From: Bacillota bacterium
GTDB lineage: Bacteria > Bacillota > Clostridia > Lachnospirales > Lachnospiraceae
Assembly (NCBI GenBank): GCA_023386315.1
Contig: JAEWJZ010000031.1
Span: forward strand, 56,838 to 120,837
DNA length: 64,000 nucleotides
Reading direction: 5' to 3'
Shown: positions 43,503 to 53,849 of the stretch, piece by piece
How the letters are laid out: each line of letters opens with the position of its first letter
Position numbering within the stretch: the stretch's first letter is position 1
Notes under the pieces: generated by a model
The model's input: only the letters and a program-made list of their open reading frames with translations
What the model was told of the DNA's origin: nothing
Database searches by the model: none
Position numbers and translations under genes: made by a program

Positions 43503-46500
43503 CAACAGGCTGCAATCGCACGTTATTACCGTCCATCAGCTGATCAAACTGCACAAGCCATAAGCCTGCCGCAGCAAAGCACGGTGAAAGATGGAGAAAG
43601 TTCGGATCAACGAAGTATGGATGAAGAGAAAATCGCCATTATCGGCATCAGTTGTGTGATGCCGGGATCTGGCAATGCCCAGGAATTCTGGGAGAATCTG
43701 ATTGAGGATAAAGAACTTATCAGAAGAATACCTGCAGAACGGTTAAGTAAAGGTGCTTTCTCTGAACTGGATCCTGAGCAGATTCAGGCTGGTTTTATTG
43801 ATGATGTGGCCATGTTTGACAATAAGTTCTTTGGAATCTCACCGCGGGAGGCTAAATATATGGACCCGCAGCAACGTATTTTACTGGAGGAGATCTGGCA
43901 TGCTTTTGAGGATGCCGGGTATGCTGTTCCAAAGTTCTCTGATTCAGATACCGGTGTATTTATTGGTGCCGCATCTGTTGAATATTTTGAACTGTGGAAA
44001 GAAAACCGGACCGAAGTTGATCCTTATGCAGCAACCGGCATGTCATCTTCTCTGTTAGCGAACCGGATTTCCTATTTGTTCAATTTTCATGGACCCAGTG
44101 TAACCGTTGATACCGCCTGTTCCAGTGCGTTAACTGCTATCTGTCATGCAGTGGACAATCTAAGGGCAAAACGTTGCCGCCTTGCTGTTGCAGGAGGCAT
44201 TAACATTCTCCTTTCCTCTTCTTCATTTCAGGCCTTTGGGGCGGCGGGAATGCTCAATTCGGATGGAAAATGCAAGCCATTTGATGAAAAAGCCAATGGT
44301 TACACAAGAGGTGAGGGCTGCGGTGTGGTGATCTTAAAACCGCTGACAGATGCAGTCCGGGATCACGATCACATCTATGGAATTATCGAGGGCACAGCAA
44401 TGAATCATGGGGGCAGGGCCAATTCACTGACAGCTCCCAATGCGCTGGCGCAGGCACAGCTTGTGGAACAAGCGTATGAAAACGCGGGTATAGCTCCTTC
44501 GTCTGTGAGCTATATTGAAACTCATGGAACCGGAACCAGGCTGGGTGACCCGGTGGAAATCAACGGCTTAAAGAAAGCATTTGAAGCCCTTTATAAAAGG
44601 GAAAATATGCCGCTTTCCAAACAACCTGTCTGCGGCATTGGATCTGTGAAAGCCAATATCGGACATCTGGAAGGCGCTTCCGGGATTGCCGGGCTTATTA
44701 AAGTCCTGCTTGCCATGCAGCACAGACGGCTTCCCGGGCTGAAGCATTATCAGAAGTTAAATCCGATGATCTGCCTGAAGGACACGCCGTTTTATATTGT
44801 TGAATCGGAAGCTTCATGGGACACCGGTGTCAATGAACACGGGGAAGAGCTGCCCAGGGTTGCCGGAGTCAGTTCATTTGGCTTTGGTGGGTCAAATGCT
44901 CATCTTGTAATCAGGGAATATAAGAAAAACAGGGAGCCGGAGTTTGCTCTTCCTGCCCAGGCAATTCCTGTTTCGGCAAAGAGTGAAGATAGCTTAAAGT
45001 GTTATCTGAAAGCATTAAAAGATTTTTTAAATACTGCCTCTGCAGCTCTGGTCAATTTAAATGATCTTGCTTATACATTCCAGACCGGGCGGGAACCAAT
45101 GCCGGTTCGTGCGGTATTTATTGTCCGGGAGATGATGGAATTGCCGGCGCTTCTGGAGCAGGTGCTGTCCGGTAGTCAGCAATATCATCAGCCGATTAAG
45201 AGCGGCTCGGTTCCGGAAGATTCTAAAGCAGAAGAACTGGCACTGCATTGGCTGGAGGCAGACGCAGTGGACTGGTATGTCCTGTATGATGCACATCGTC
45301 CATTTAAAATTTCTCTTCCTGTCTACCCATTTGAAAAAAAAGAATTCTGGCTTCCATTAAAAGAAAATCAGGTCATGCCGGCAAAAGCAGAAGAGCGATG
45401 TCAGGATAAAGAGCCGGGAAGGATCCGGCTGCGCCTCCACGAGGATCCGGAATCCGGAGACTCTTACAGGGCTGCAGCAATTCCAGCCGGAATAATCAAA
45501 CCGGCGGAAGTTAGTATGAAAGAACCTGGAATGACGGGAATGATTAAAGAGCTGATATCTGAAATCCTGCATCTGCCTGTTGACGAAATTGATCCGGAAA
45601 TCCCAATGAATGAGTACGGTCTGGATTCCATTGCTTCGGTAGAACTGGCAAAAAAAATAAGCGGTAAATTAAACACCCAATACAAAGCAGATTTGATTTA
45701 TGAATATCCTACCGTCAATAAACTGTCAGATTATCTGGTACAGTGCAATGGTACCGTGCCTGTTCAAAACGTTACAACTGCAGACATCGGGGCTGACGAT
45801 ATCGCTGTGATCGGGATGTCCGGCCGTTTTCCTGGTGCCGAAAATACCGATCAGTTCTGGTCGATGCTGAAAGCGGGAGGTGATGGTATTTGTGAAATTC
45901 CTAAAGACCGCTGGGATATCCGTGAATTTTACGATGAAGATCCACAAAAAAACGGCAAAACAAATTGCCGTTGGGGCGGTTTTATCGACGGCATTGACAA
46001 ATTTGATCCGTTATTCTTCCGGATATCACCTACAGAAGCACAGGTCATTGATCCACAACAGCGGATATTCCTGGAGGAGTGCTACAAGGCGCTGGAAGAC
46101 GCCGGTTATGCCAAGAACAGGTTAGACGGCAGTAAATGCGGAGTTTATGCCGGTGTGGTTAATTATAATGAATACGGGAAACTGCTTGAAGGTACTGATT
46201 ATGATGATGATCTGGGACATGCAATGCTGGGCAGTTCCAACGCAATCCTGGCATCGCGTATTTCTTATTTTTTGAATCTGAAGGGGCCTGCCATGGCTAT
46301 TGATACGGCCTGTTCCTCCTCCCATGTAGCAATCCATCTGGCTTGCAAAGCACTGTTGAATCAGGAGATTGACCTTGCGGTGGCCGGTGGTGTCATGCTT
46401 CAGATCGGGCCTAAAAGATTCTTGCTGACCAGCAAGTCAGGTGCTTTATCGCCGACTGGAAAATGCCGGACTTTTGACAACCAGGCAGATGGTTATGTGC

Positions 46501-49500
46501 CTGGAGAAGGAGCCGGAGCGGTGGTTTTAAAAAGACTTGGCAGGGCGGTGGAAGACAGGGATAACATTCTGGGCATTATTAAAGGAAGCTGTGTGAACCA
46601 GGACGGTATGACAAATGGAATCACTGCCCCAAGCGCAGCATCACAGCGGGAGCTGGAGATGGAGCTTTACAGTCAGACCGGGATTAATCCTGAAACCATC
46701 TCTTATGTGGAAGCACATGGAACCGGGACCAAACTGGGAGACCCGATTGAGATTCATGCACTTTCTCAGGCATTTGGACAGTACACCAGCCGGAAACAGT
46801 TTTGTGGGATTGGCTCAGTCAAAACTAATATCGGCCATGGTGCTGCTGCTGCCGGAATCAGTGCAGTTATCAAAGTGCTGCTGTCAATGCGCCATCGGCA
46901 GCTTGCGCCTTCTCTCAATTATTACACCCCAAATGAGCATATTGACTTTGAAAACAGTCCGTTCTATGTAAATACCCGGTTAACCGGATGGGAACCTGTC
47001 CTTACTGATAAACGAAGAGCGGCTGTCAGCGGGTTTGGGTTAAGCGGAACCAACTGCCATATCATCATGGAGGAACCTCCTGAGCCCGATAAAAATATAT
47101 ATTCATTGCCTTATTGCCTGATTTTGCTGTCTGCGAAAAGTAAATCTGCTCTGGCTGTCAAAATTTCAGATTTAAAACAGTATTTGTTGAATAATTCCGG
47201 ACTGTCGTTAGCGGATATCAGTTATACCTTATCAGAAGGGCGAAGTCATTTCAATTTTCGTTTTGCAGCAGTCGTTGATACCACCGAGTCTCTGGTACAG
47301 TGCCTGACGGCTGTCAGCAGCGGCCACCCTGAGGAATGGCAATGTTATTTCGGGAGCAATGCAGTTCAGAATGGAACCAGCACCGGCATTCGAACGGAGA
47401 TCAGTCAACTGATTTCCCGATTGAACGAATCGCCTGAGGGTGAGCAGGTCAGGGAGATATTTGACCGGCTGGCTCGTCATTATACTGACGGCGGTGATCT
47501 TGATCTGAATATTTTTTTCCGGCAGCACCGAACCAGAACGGTAGAACTGCCTGCTTATCCATTTGACCGGCTGCGGTGCTGGGCGGACAGAATGAATGCC
47601 GGGCATGACAGCGATGCGATCAACTGCCATATGGAGAGATCAATGGTTACGGCAGATGAAACAGAACAGATCTATCAGCTCGTTGTCGATGGCAGCGAAT
47701 TTTATTTAAGAGAGCATGTTATTGATGGAAATAAAGTATTTCCAGCAGTTGCTTTTTTGGAGCTGGCGATCCGGGCAGGAGAACGATTCAGTAGTTCGGA
47801 ACATTTGAGCATCCAGAATATTGTTTTTGCAGCACCGCTAACCGTTGGATCAGCGCCAGTGACAATACAAATTAAGCTGTGCAGACAACAAACCCGCATT
47901 CTGTTTCAAATTGCTTCCAATCATGATACTGGCAAACCACAGATTCATTCGCAGGGCTATCTGATTGAAGAGATATCACCAGCTGGGCAGCAAAAGTTGG
48001 TTCCGGTCAACGTTTCAGAAGTGATCAATAAATGCGGAAAAAATATAAAGAGAGATCAGATTTATCATCTCTATGGAGATATTGGAGTGGAATACAGCGG
48101 GACGTTCTGTTCCCTCTATGAAATTTGCTATGATCAGGATGAAGCCCTTTCCCGGTTCAGCAAAGAGATTTTTCCTTTGGACGCTGAATTTAAACTTCAT
48201 CCAGTTCTGGTTGACGGCCTGCTGCAAACCACATTGGGAATCGGTCTGGAAGCAAAAGAAGCGCAGGAATGCAATTATCTGCCTTATGTGATTGAGAAAG
48301 TAATCAGCTATGGCGATTATAACCAGGCTGTTTACGGTTATGCAATAAAAAATAAAATCGCCAAAAATGATAAAGAATTAATGAAATTTGACATAATGCT
48401 TCTGGATAAAGACGGTAACGTTTTGCTGCAGCTTAAAAATCTTTCCGTACGGGCCACTGGAAAAAAAGATGGAACACCGCATGAAAGTCCGGTGTCAGAG
48501 AATAAGTTTAATGACAGTGGTGCGATGAGGTATTATCAATGGACCGAACGGCCGATGCCATTACCACCTGTATCTGATAGCCATGAGATCAGCCAGATTA
48601 TGTTATTCGATGATGATTCAAATCTGGAAATGCAGATCAGCCGGGATTGTCCGGAAATAGCCTTGCTGCGTAACAAATTGACAGCAGTTAATTCGGTAGA
48701 TGAACTAACCGATCGGGCAGATAAATTTTATATCATCTACCGGTGTCCATCGGATTATTTTAAATCAGACTGTGAAATCCAGCCCGGGGATTTGTTCTAT
48801 CCGTTGTTTTCTCTTGTAAAGACGCTTGCCAGGCTCCGCCAACCGGCAAATATCCTGTTTTTATATCAAACATCACAATCGGTTACTCAGGCGTTGTGCA
48901 GAGCGGCAGGGGCGTTTGCAAAATCTGTTATCAAAGAGCTACCCGGCATTCAGATTAAAACAATTGAACAGAGCAGTGGAGGCTTAAATTATCCTGGTAC
49001 AGCGGTACTTTTAGACGAACTCCGCAGCGGCGGAACTGCTGAGATCCGATATAACAATTCCTGCCGCAATGAAAGGGTGCCGGCAGATTTTAATCCTGTC
49101 CAGTCAGTACCGGCAGTTCGCCAGGGGTTTAAAGAGCATGGTATTTATCTGATTACCGGAGGAACCGGCGGACTGGGGCTGATTTTTGCAGAATATCTGA
49201 TACGCACCTATCATGCTTTCGTTATTCTGTGTGGAAGAACAGAGCCTGATCAGTCCCGGCGGCAAAAAATCTGTACGTTTGACCAGCAGCAGAAAAATAC
49301 CGTATTTATACCCTGTGATTTAAACAGCCAGGAACAGGTTACGAAATTATTGAATCGGATAAAAGACGAGTATGGAAATCCCGATGGGGTCATTCATGCC
49401 GCGGGGATCATTGATGATGGCTATATCATTAATAAAGAAATTGGTTCGGTCAGTACGATCATCAATCCCAAAATAGGGGGAACCATTCATTTAGTCAATG

Positions 49501-52500
49501 CTTTGAAACAACAGCCTCTGGACTTGTTTATCGGTTTTTCTGCAATAGCGGCAGTAACCGGAAATGCGGGGCAGTGTGATTACGCTTACGGAAATCGTTT
49601 TATGGACGAATATCTGACTCTGTTATCCCAGGATCAGGAGTGGCAGAGGCACGTTTTAACAACCATATCAATTAACTGGCCACTTTGGAAAGAGGGCGGA
49701 ATGAGATTGGATGAGCGGCTTTCCTGTTTACTTGAGCAATCGAAAACAATCCCTTTGGAAAGCGCAGATGGTATTTCGGCCTTGGAGACCATCATAAAAA
49801 GCGGCAAAACAAATGTTGCGGTATTTGCCGGAGGCACAGCTGAGGTAAAGCAACACGATACCAAACCCCGACCGGAAACAGCAGAGACAGATCTCGGACA
49901 GATTGATAAAAAACTGCTTGCAGTAATTGAAGAGCATTTGCAAATTCCCCCGGATGTTGTAGATTTACACAAAGACTTAAGGGAATATGGGTATGATTCG
50001 ATCAATCTTACCGTACTGGCAAATTTAATCAATAGAAGGTATGGGTTAGAGATTACCCCGGCGTTGTTTTTTGAGGCAGATGAACTCACAGTCCACTCTT
50101 TGTCAGAACTGTTAAAAGATTACTTTTATCCAACAGGAGTCATTGCAGATGATATTCCGGTCCGGACGGCCAGTGAGGTTAAGACGTTACCAGATGATCC
50201 AGGCAATCAGAGTATTGCAATTATCGGGATCAGCGGAAGAATGCCGGGATCGGATGACTTAGAAGAATTCTGGAACAATTTACAGGCCGGAAACAGTCTG
50301 GTTACTGAAATTCCAAAAGACCGCTGGGATTGGCGGGAGTATTATGGGAATCCGCTTGATGAAGATGGGAAAACAGATTGTAAATGGGCGGCGTTTTTGA
50401 ATGATGTAGATACCTTTGATGCAAAATTTTTTAATATATCCAGGCGGGAAGCAGAGCTGATGGATCCGCAGCAAAGAATCATGCTGGAGGTTGTCTGGTC
50501 GCTGTTGGAAAATGCAGGCTATCACCCGAATCGGTTTAAAGACCTTAAAACTGGTTTATATCTAGGCATCGCAGGCTCGGATTACAGCCAGTTGGTGAGT
50601 CAGTCCAAAGACGGTCTCAAAGCGCAGGCAGCCACTGGTTTATCACATGCGATGACAGCAAACAGAATCTCTTATCTGTTTGATTTTCAAGGACCCTGTG
50701 AAGCAATTAATACCTCTTGCTCCAGTTCCCTGGTGGCAGTCCACAATGCAGTCCGGGCGATCCGCTGCGGTGAATGTGAGATGGCAGTGGCGGGGGGAGT
50801 CAATGTAATCCTGAGTCCGGTATCACAGATTGGTTTTGGTAAAGTAGGGGTGTTGAGTAAAACCGGTAAGTGCCGGACATTTGACCGTGATGCCGATGGT
50901 ATTGTCAGGGGCGAAGGGGCCGGGGCAGTTCTTTTAAAGAAGCTTTCCGACGCCCGCCGGGATGGGGATCATATATATGCCATCATTCGGGAAACCGGAG
51001 TTAATCATGGCGGTCATTCATCATCTCTTACCGCACCTAATCCACAGGGGCAGATCAGGCTGCTTACAGAGACTTATCAGAAAGCCGGGATCAATCCAGA
51101 AACCATCTCCTATATTGAGTGTCACGGTACCGGAACCAAATTAGGCGATCCGGTTGAGATTAATGCTCTTAAGAAAGCTTTTGATGAGCTGCAGCAACAA
51201 TGGGGACAGGAAAACTACACCAGAAAAAGCTGCGGACTAGGATCTGTAAAGACGAATATCGGGCATCTGGAGGCTGCGTCCGGTATTGCCGGCCTGCTGA
51301 AAGTCGTACTTGCAATGAAGCATCAGATGATTCCCGGAAATGCCGGATTTAAGCAGCTGAATCCTTATATTAACCTGGATGGAAGTCCTTTCTATATTGC
51401 AAAAGAGAGCAGCAGGTGGGAAACCAGTGAGATTCCGCGCAGAGCAGGTATCAGTTCCTTTGGGATGGGAGGTACCAATGCCCATGTCATTTTAGAAGAA
51501 TATCAGGAGAACGAAGCTGAACCAGCGGTAAAACAGGAAAAGTATCTGATGCTCCTCTCAGCGAAAAATCTGAAAACACTGAAGCGTTACAGCAGCATAT
51601 TGTGTAGTTATTTAAAGCGTTATGGCAGCGGTGATGCCCGGTTTTTGTCAGGTATTTGTTATACATTTGCGGCTGAAAGAGTGCATTTGAACCATCGGCT
51701 GGCGATAATTTTCAGCAATATCGACCAGCTGATTGACAGCCTGAAACGATTCACAGAATATGAAGCAGCCTGGACCGATGGCTTTTTATATGGGGAAGTA
51801 AAGGAAGGAGAGGAGGTAATAAACGGATCGGAGGACGAGCTTAAATTAGAATGGAGTAATAATAATTATGAAAAAATTGCACAATTATGGTGCACCGGAA
51901 TGAATATTCCCTTCCAGTCGATTTATGGGGATCAGCATCCGGACCGTGTTCCAATGCCGGCCTATCCTTTTGAAAAGGAACACTATTGGATTACCGCCTG
52001 CGATTCTGCCCATTCGGCTGCCCAGACCTTAAATTACGGATCACCAGAGTGGCAGCCGGTGGATTTTCCTGAGCAGGAAGTATGTACTGATCAATCTGCC
52101 GAAGCCATCATTATCTTTTCAGAAGGTTCCAAAGAAGAGGCGGAAGTATTGGAAAGAAAGTTGGGAGGGCGGTGTAAAAAAATAATAGATGCAGCCGGTC
52201 TCAGCTCTGTAAACAGCACAGGCGCAGAGCCTTACCTTAAATCTGCAAAAGAAATTTATCTGATGGGAAATCTGCAGAAACAACAGCAGACCGATGATGC
52301 CGAAGCACTGTCTGGCATTGCCGAAAAGGAAGTTTTATTGTTTAAACATTTGGTTGATGTACTGGATAGACTGAAAGTGATATACAGACCAGTAAAATTG
52401 ATCATTGTGACAGCCGGTACCTGGATTGTTAACCGTCAGGATATCTGTTATCCCGGTTCGGCAGCAGTCTTTGGATTTGCAGGTGTTGTCGGGAGCGAAT

Positions 52501-53816
52501 ATCCGCAGGCCGACATCAGGTATTATGATCTTTCATTATTTCAGCCGGGAAGATTTGAACAACAGGATCTGCCCGTTTTATTAAAAGCAGTATCCGTTTC
52601 TGCAGGAAGATGGCCGAATCCGGCAGCAGTCAGAGATGGCTGTCTGTATGAACGAAATGTTACTGCATTGCAGCTGACTGAGGCAGAGCCGGTCTATTTT
52701 CGTGAACAGGGTGTGTATCTGATTTTAGGAGGCACAGGTGGGATCGGTTATCAGCTCGCCTTGTATCTGGCCGGGCATTACCATGCAAAACTCGTACTTC
52801 TGGGAAGAAGGGCTGTATCTCCGGCAATTGAAGAAAAATTGAGAAACATTTCACAAAAAGGCGGCACGGTCAGCTATCTGCAGGCAGATGCGTCATCCCA
52901 GCAGGATATGGATCAGGCGGTAAACCAGACGATTGCAAAATACGGTGTAATTCATGGTGCCATTCACTCCGCAGCTGTACTGCGGGATAGAATTATTGCC
53001 GGATTAACAGATCAGGAACTGATTGATGTTTTAAAACCTAAGATGCAGGGATCGATTCATTTTGGAAAAGCCTTACAAGCATGCAGACCAGACTTTTTAT
53101 TGCTCTTTTCATCAGCAGCTTCTTTTACCGGAAGAGTGGGACGGGCCGCCTACACTGCGGCAAATACCTTCCAGGATGCTTGTGGAGAATATCTGGGGCA
53201 ATCGGCAGCTTATCCGGTAAAAGTCATTAACTGGGGCAATTGGGATGGAACCGGGATGGCGGCAGATGAAAAGCTCAGCTTATTATTCCGGACAGCCAGA
53301 ATCCAGCCCATTGGTGTTGATGAGGGAATGATAGGGCTGGAAAGAATTTTAAAATCGGAGAGACAGCAAATAATTGTAACTGGCGGCACTGTCCCAAATA
53401 AAAATGCCGGAGAATCCTTGAAAGCGCCGGCTGTGCCACCGGTTGTTCCGGTACCTGATGCCGGACTGATTGAAGAACAGGTCATCACCTGCCTTTGTGA
53501 TGTTCTTAAGCTGACCAAAGATGAAGTGTGTTCATCGGATACTTTTGATGATATGGGGGTGGATTCAGTCCTGGCAATTGAGATTGTCCATAAGCTTAAT
53601 TCAATGCTGGCCGCCACACTGCGAAATACGGATCTGTTCAATTATCCAACCGTCCGGTTATTAACAAATTATCTGAATGAGAGTATGGCAAAACAATCTT
53701 CCGTACAGTTAAATAACCAAAGCGATTCACAGATGTTAAGCCTTTTTGACGGCCTCTGGTCAGGTGACATCGATGTGGAGCAGGCTCTTTCAACGCTGGA
53801 CGGCTTTGGCGGCTGA
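41658..53816 (+). CDS. Trans-AT polyketide synthase 3: KR5-ACP10 and modules 10-12
   Basis: The 4052-residue protein reads: docking-like N-terminus (ILEKVKNKELSARDGYRLIK), KR5 (Tyr416), ACP10 (Ser574), KS10 (Cys821)-ACP11 (Ser1324), KS11 (Cys1552)-DH3 (His2020, Asp2186)-KR6 (Tyr2642)-ACP12 (Ser2781), KS12 (Cys3021)-KR7 (Tyr3832)-ACP13 (Ser3970), then a short C-terminal tail (SLFDGLWSGDIDVEQAL) like a docking element. The start ATG overlaps the end of the previous gene and follows GGAGGAAGAG. Every KS has the HGTGT and NIGH motifs. KR7 differs in sequence from all the other KRs of the line. Confidence 0.95.
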   Translation: MDNQLTLSDILEKVKNKELSARDGYRLIKASPGCALSETEGAKPAASFCYNWTETKDPPEDGLVWGNVLVISQTEELAVKLRERGGQDEDNNVISVTSGSGFEEYGPRQYRINLNQQEDYKQLLIQLQNDGQIPDLIIHSASAAGSDQELESGIYSVFMTVQAFLTCRRNGDINFLYVYPTDGKPQPAFTAVSAFFKSLQLEFLKFKGKTLGCKENSGADFFAAVCREIAAGFTGADTILYQNDKRYVKKLAEYDFAHNIQPSLLKTGGAYLITGGIGSLGMSIAEFLINNYQADIILVSRSDPGPEQQEMIRKLQKTGQTILHLKTDITVKAAVENLMKKAIDRLGRLNGIIHCAGILKDSLFPDKSLEQFKQVIGPKVKGTMLLDQASEGLPLDFIMFASSSTAVLGNIGQSDYAYANSFMDFYTEYREVKSVKGLCCGKTISVNWPLLAGGKMDVGKETKALLEKTAGIIPLSRSKCLNVFTTALSSNLKQLVVFDGDIEKIKQLAAKRSANQEAVTVPEPAPGGVSLDLPEQVLINKLKDQISDVIHNLLKIEKNQIDFSDDMQDYGFDSVTQTRFMNEINAVYNFEYTPAVFYELEEPTLECLITYLYREQQAAIARYYRPSADQTAQAISLPQQSTVKDGESSDQRSMDEEKIAIIGISCVMPGSGNAQEFWENLIEDKELIRRIPAERLSKGAFSELDPEQIQAGFIDDVAMFDNKFFGISPREAKYMDPQQRILLEEIWHAFEDAGYAVPKFSDSDTGVFIGAASVEYFELWKENRTEVDPYAATGMSSSLLANRISYLFNFHGPSVTVDTACSSALTAICHAVDNLRAKRCRLAVAGGINILLSSSSFQAFGAAGMLNSDGKCKPFDEKANGYTRGEGCGVVILKPLTDAVRDHDHIYGIIEGTAMNHGGRANSLTAPNALAQAQLVEQAYENAGIAPSSVSYIETHGTGTRLGDPVEINGLKKAFEALYKRENMPLSKQPVCGIGSVKANIGHLEGASGIAGLIKVLLAMQHRRLPGLKHYQKLNPMICLKDTPFYIVESEASWDTGVNEHGEELPRVAGVSSFGFGGSNAHLVIREYKKNREPEFALPAQAIPVSAKSEDSLKCYLKALKDFLNTASAALVNLNDLAYTFQTGREPMPVRAVFIVREMMELPALLEQVLSGSQQYHQPIKSGSVPEDSKAEELALHWLEADAVDWYVLYDAHRPFKISLPVYPFEKKEFWLPLKENQVMPAKAEERCQDKEPGRIRLRLHEDPESGDSYRAAAIPAGIIKPAEVSMKEPGMTGMIKELISEILHLPVDEIDPEIPMNEYGLDSIASVELAKKISGKLNTQYKADLIYEYPTVNKLSDYLVQCNGTVPVQNVTTADIGADDIAVIGMSGRFPGAENTDQFWSMLKAGGDGICEIPKDRWDIREFYDEDPQKNGKTNCRWGGFIDGIDKFDPLFFRISPTEAQVIDPQQRIFLEECYKALEDAGYAKNRLDGSKCGVYAGVVNYNEYGKLLEGTDYDDDLGHAMLGSSNAILASRISYFLNLKGPAMAIDTACSSSHVAIHLACKALLNQEIDLAVAGGVMLQIGPKRFLLTSKSGALSPTGKCRTFDNQADGYVPGEGAGAVVLKRLGRAVEDRDNILGIIKGSCVNQDGMTNGITAPSAASQRELEMELYSQTGINPETISYVEAHGTGTKLGDPIEIHALSQAFGQYTSRKQFCGIGSVKTNIGHGAAAAGISAVIKVLLSMRHRQLAPSLNYYTPNEHIDFENSPFYVNTRLTGWEPVLTDKRRAAVSGFGLSGTNCHIIMEEPPEPDKNIYSLPYCLILLSAKSKSALAVKISDLKQYLLNNSGLSLADISYTLSEGRSHFNFRFAAVVDTTESLVQCLTAVSSGHPEEWQCYFGSNAVQNGTSTGIRTEISQLISRLNESPEGEQVREIFDRLARHYTDGGDLDLNIFFRQHRTRTVELPAYPFDRLRCWADRMNAGHDSDAINCHMERSMVTADETEQIYQLVVDGSEFYLREHVIDGNKVFPAVAFLELAIRAGERFSSSEHLSIQNIVFAAPLTVGSAPVTIQIKLCRQQTRILFQIASNHDTGKPQIHSQGYLIEEISPAGQQKLVPVNVSEVINKCGKNIKRDQIYHLYGDIGVEYSGTFCSLYEICYDQDEALSRFSKEIFPLDAEFKLHPVLVDGLLQTTLGIGLEAKEAQECNYLPYVIEKVISYGDYNQAVYGYAIKNKIAKNDKELMKFDIMLLDKDGNVLLQLKNLSVRATGKKDGTPHESPVSENKFNDSGAMRYYQWTERPMPLPPVSDSHEISQIMLFDDDSNLEMQISRDCPEIALLRNKLTAVNSVDELTDRADKFYIIYRCPSDYFKSDCEIQPGDLFYPLFSLVKTLARLRQPANILFLYQTSQSVTQALCRAAGAFAKSVIKELPGIQIKTIEQSSGGLNYPGTAVLLDELRSGGTAEIRYNNSCRNERVPADFNPVQSVPAVRQGFKEHGIYLITGGTGGLGLIFAEYLIRTYHAFVILCGRTEPDQSRRQKICTFDQQQKNTVFIPCDLNSQEQVTKLLNRIKDEYGNPDGVIHAAGIIDDGYIINKEIGSVSTIINPKIGGTIHLVNALKQQPLDLFIGFSAIAAVTGNAGQCDYAYGNRFMDEYLTLLSQDQEWQRHVLTTISINWPLWKEGGMRLDERLSCLLEQSKTIPLESADGISALETIIKSGKTNVAVFAGGTAEVKQHDTKPRPETAETDLGQIDKKLLAVIEEHLQIPPDVVDLHKDLREYGYDSINLTVLANLINRRYGLEITPALFFEADELTVHSLSELLKDYFYPTGVIADDIPVRTASEVKTLPDDPGNQSIAIIGISGRMPGSDDLEEFWNNLQAGNSLVTEIPKDRWDWREYYGNPLDEDGKTDCKWAAFLNDVDTFDAKFFNISRREAELMDPQQRIMLEVVWSLLENAGYHPNRFKDLKTGLYLGIAGSDYSQLVSQSKDGLKAQAATGLSHAMTANRISYLFDFQGPCEAINTSCSSSLVAVHNAVRAIRCGECEMAVAGGVNVILSPVSQIGFGKVGVLSKTGKCRTFDRDADGIVRGEGAGAVLLKKLSDARRDGDHIYAIIRETGVNHGGHSSSLTAPNPQGQIRLLTETYQKAGINPETISYIECHGTGTKLGDPVEINALKKAFDELQQQWGQENYTRKSCGLGSVKTNIGHLEAASGIAGLLKVVLAMKHQMIPGNAGFKQLNPYINLDGSPFYIAKESSRWETSEIPRRAGISSFGMGGTNAHVILEEYQENEAEPAVKQEKYLMLLSAKNLKTLKRYSSILCSYLKRYGSGDARFLSGICYTFAAERVHLNHRLAIIFSNIDQLIDSLKRFTEYEAAWTDGFLYGEVKEGEEVINGSEDELKLEWSNNNYEKIAQLWCTGMNIPFQSIYGDQHPDRVPMPAYPFEKEHYWITACDSAHSAAQTLNYGSPEWQPVDFPEQEVCTDQSAEAIIIFSEGSKEEAEVLERKLGGRCKKIIDAAGLSSVNSTGAEPYLKSAKEIYLMGNLQKQQQTDDAEALSGIAEKEVLLFKHLVDVLDRLKVIYRPVKLIIVTAGTWIVNRQDICYPGSAAVFGFAGVVGSEYPQADIRYYDLSLFQPGRFEQQDLPVLLKAVSVSAGRWPNPAAVRDGCLYERNVTALQLTEAEPVYFREQGVYLILGGTGGIGYQLALYLAGHYHAKLVLLGRRAVSPAIEEKLRNISQKGGTVSYLQADASSQQDMDQAVNQTIAKYGVIHGAIHSAAVLRDRIIAGLTDQELIDVLKPKMQGSIHFGKALQACRPDFLLLFSSAASFTGRVGRAAYTAANTFQDACGEYLGQSAAYPVKVINWGNWDGTGMAADEKLSLLFRTARIQPIGVDEGMIGLERILKSERQQIIVTGGTVPNKNAGESLKAPAVPPVVPVPDAGLIEEQVITCLCDVLKLTKDEVCSSDTFDDMGVDSVLAIEIVHKLNSMLAATLRNTDLFNYPTVRLLTNYLNESMAKQSSVQLNNQSDSQMLSLFDGLWSGDIDVEQALSTLDGFGG
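43626..45752 (+). other. Module 10: KS10-ACP11, no reductive domains
   Basis: KS10 has Cys821 in DTACSSA and His956. Linker and ACP11 (Ser1324 in GLDSIASVELA) follow directly. The beta-ketone left here is a candidate for the beta-branching cassette, and the downstream KS11 belongs to the class found after other ketoreductase-free modules. Confidence 0.8.
45795..50132 (+). other. Module 11: KS11-DH3-KR6-ACP12
   Basis: KS11 has Cys1552, His1687 and NIGHGAAAAG. DH3 has a complete HVIDGNKVFP motif (His2020) and Asp2186. KR6 has YLITGGTGGLG at about 2497, Tyr2642 and the B-type HAAGIIDD. ACP12 Ser2781 is in YGYDSI. The predicted product is a double bond. Confidence 0.87.
50208..53687 (+). other. 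Module 12: KS12-KR7-ACP13, with an atypical KR
   Basis: KS12 has Cys3021 in NTSCSSS and His3156. KR7 has YLILGGTGGIG at about 3687 and Tyr3832 in RAAYTAAN, where other KRs here read DYAYAN or similar; its substrate loop is INWGNWDGTGM against INWPLWKEGGM. ACP13 Ser3970 is in GVDSVLAIE. Whether KR7 reduces is uncertain. Confidence 0.78.
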
Positions 53817-53849
53817 AAAAACGATCCGGAGAGGGGAGAAGTTATATAA

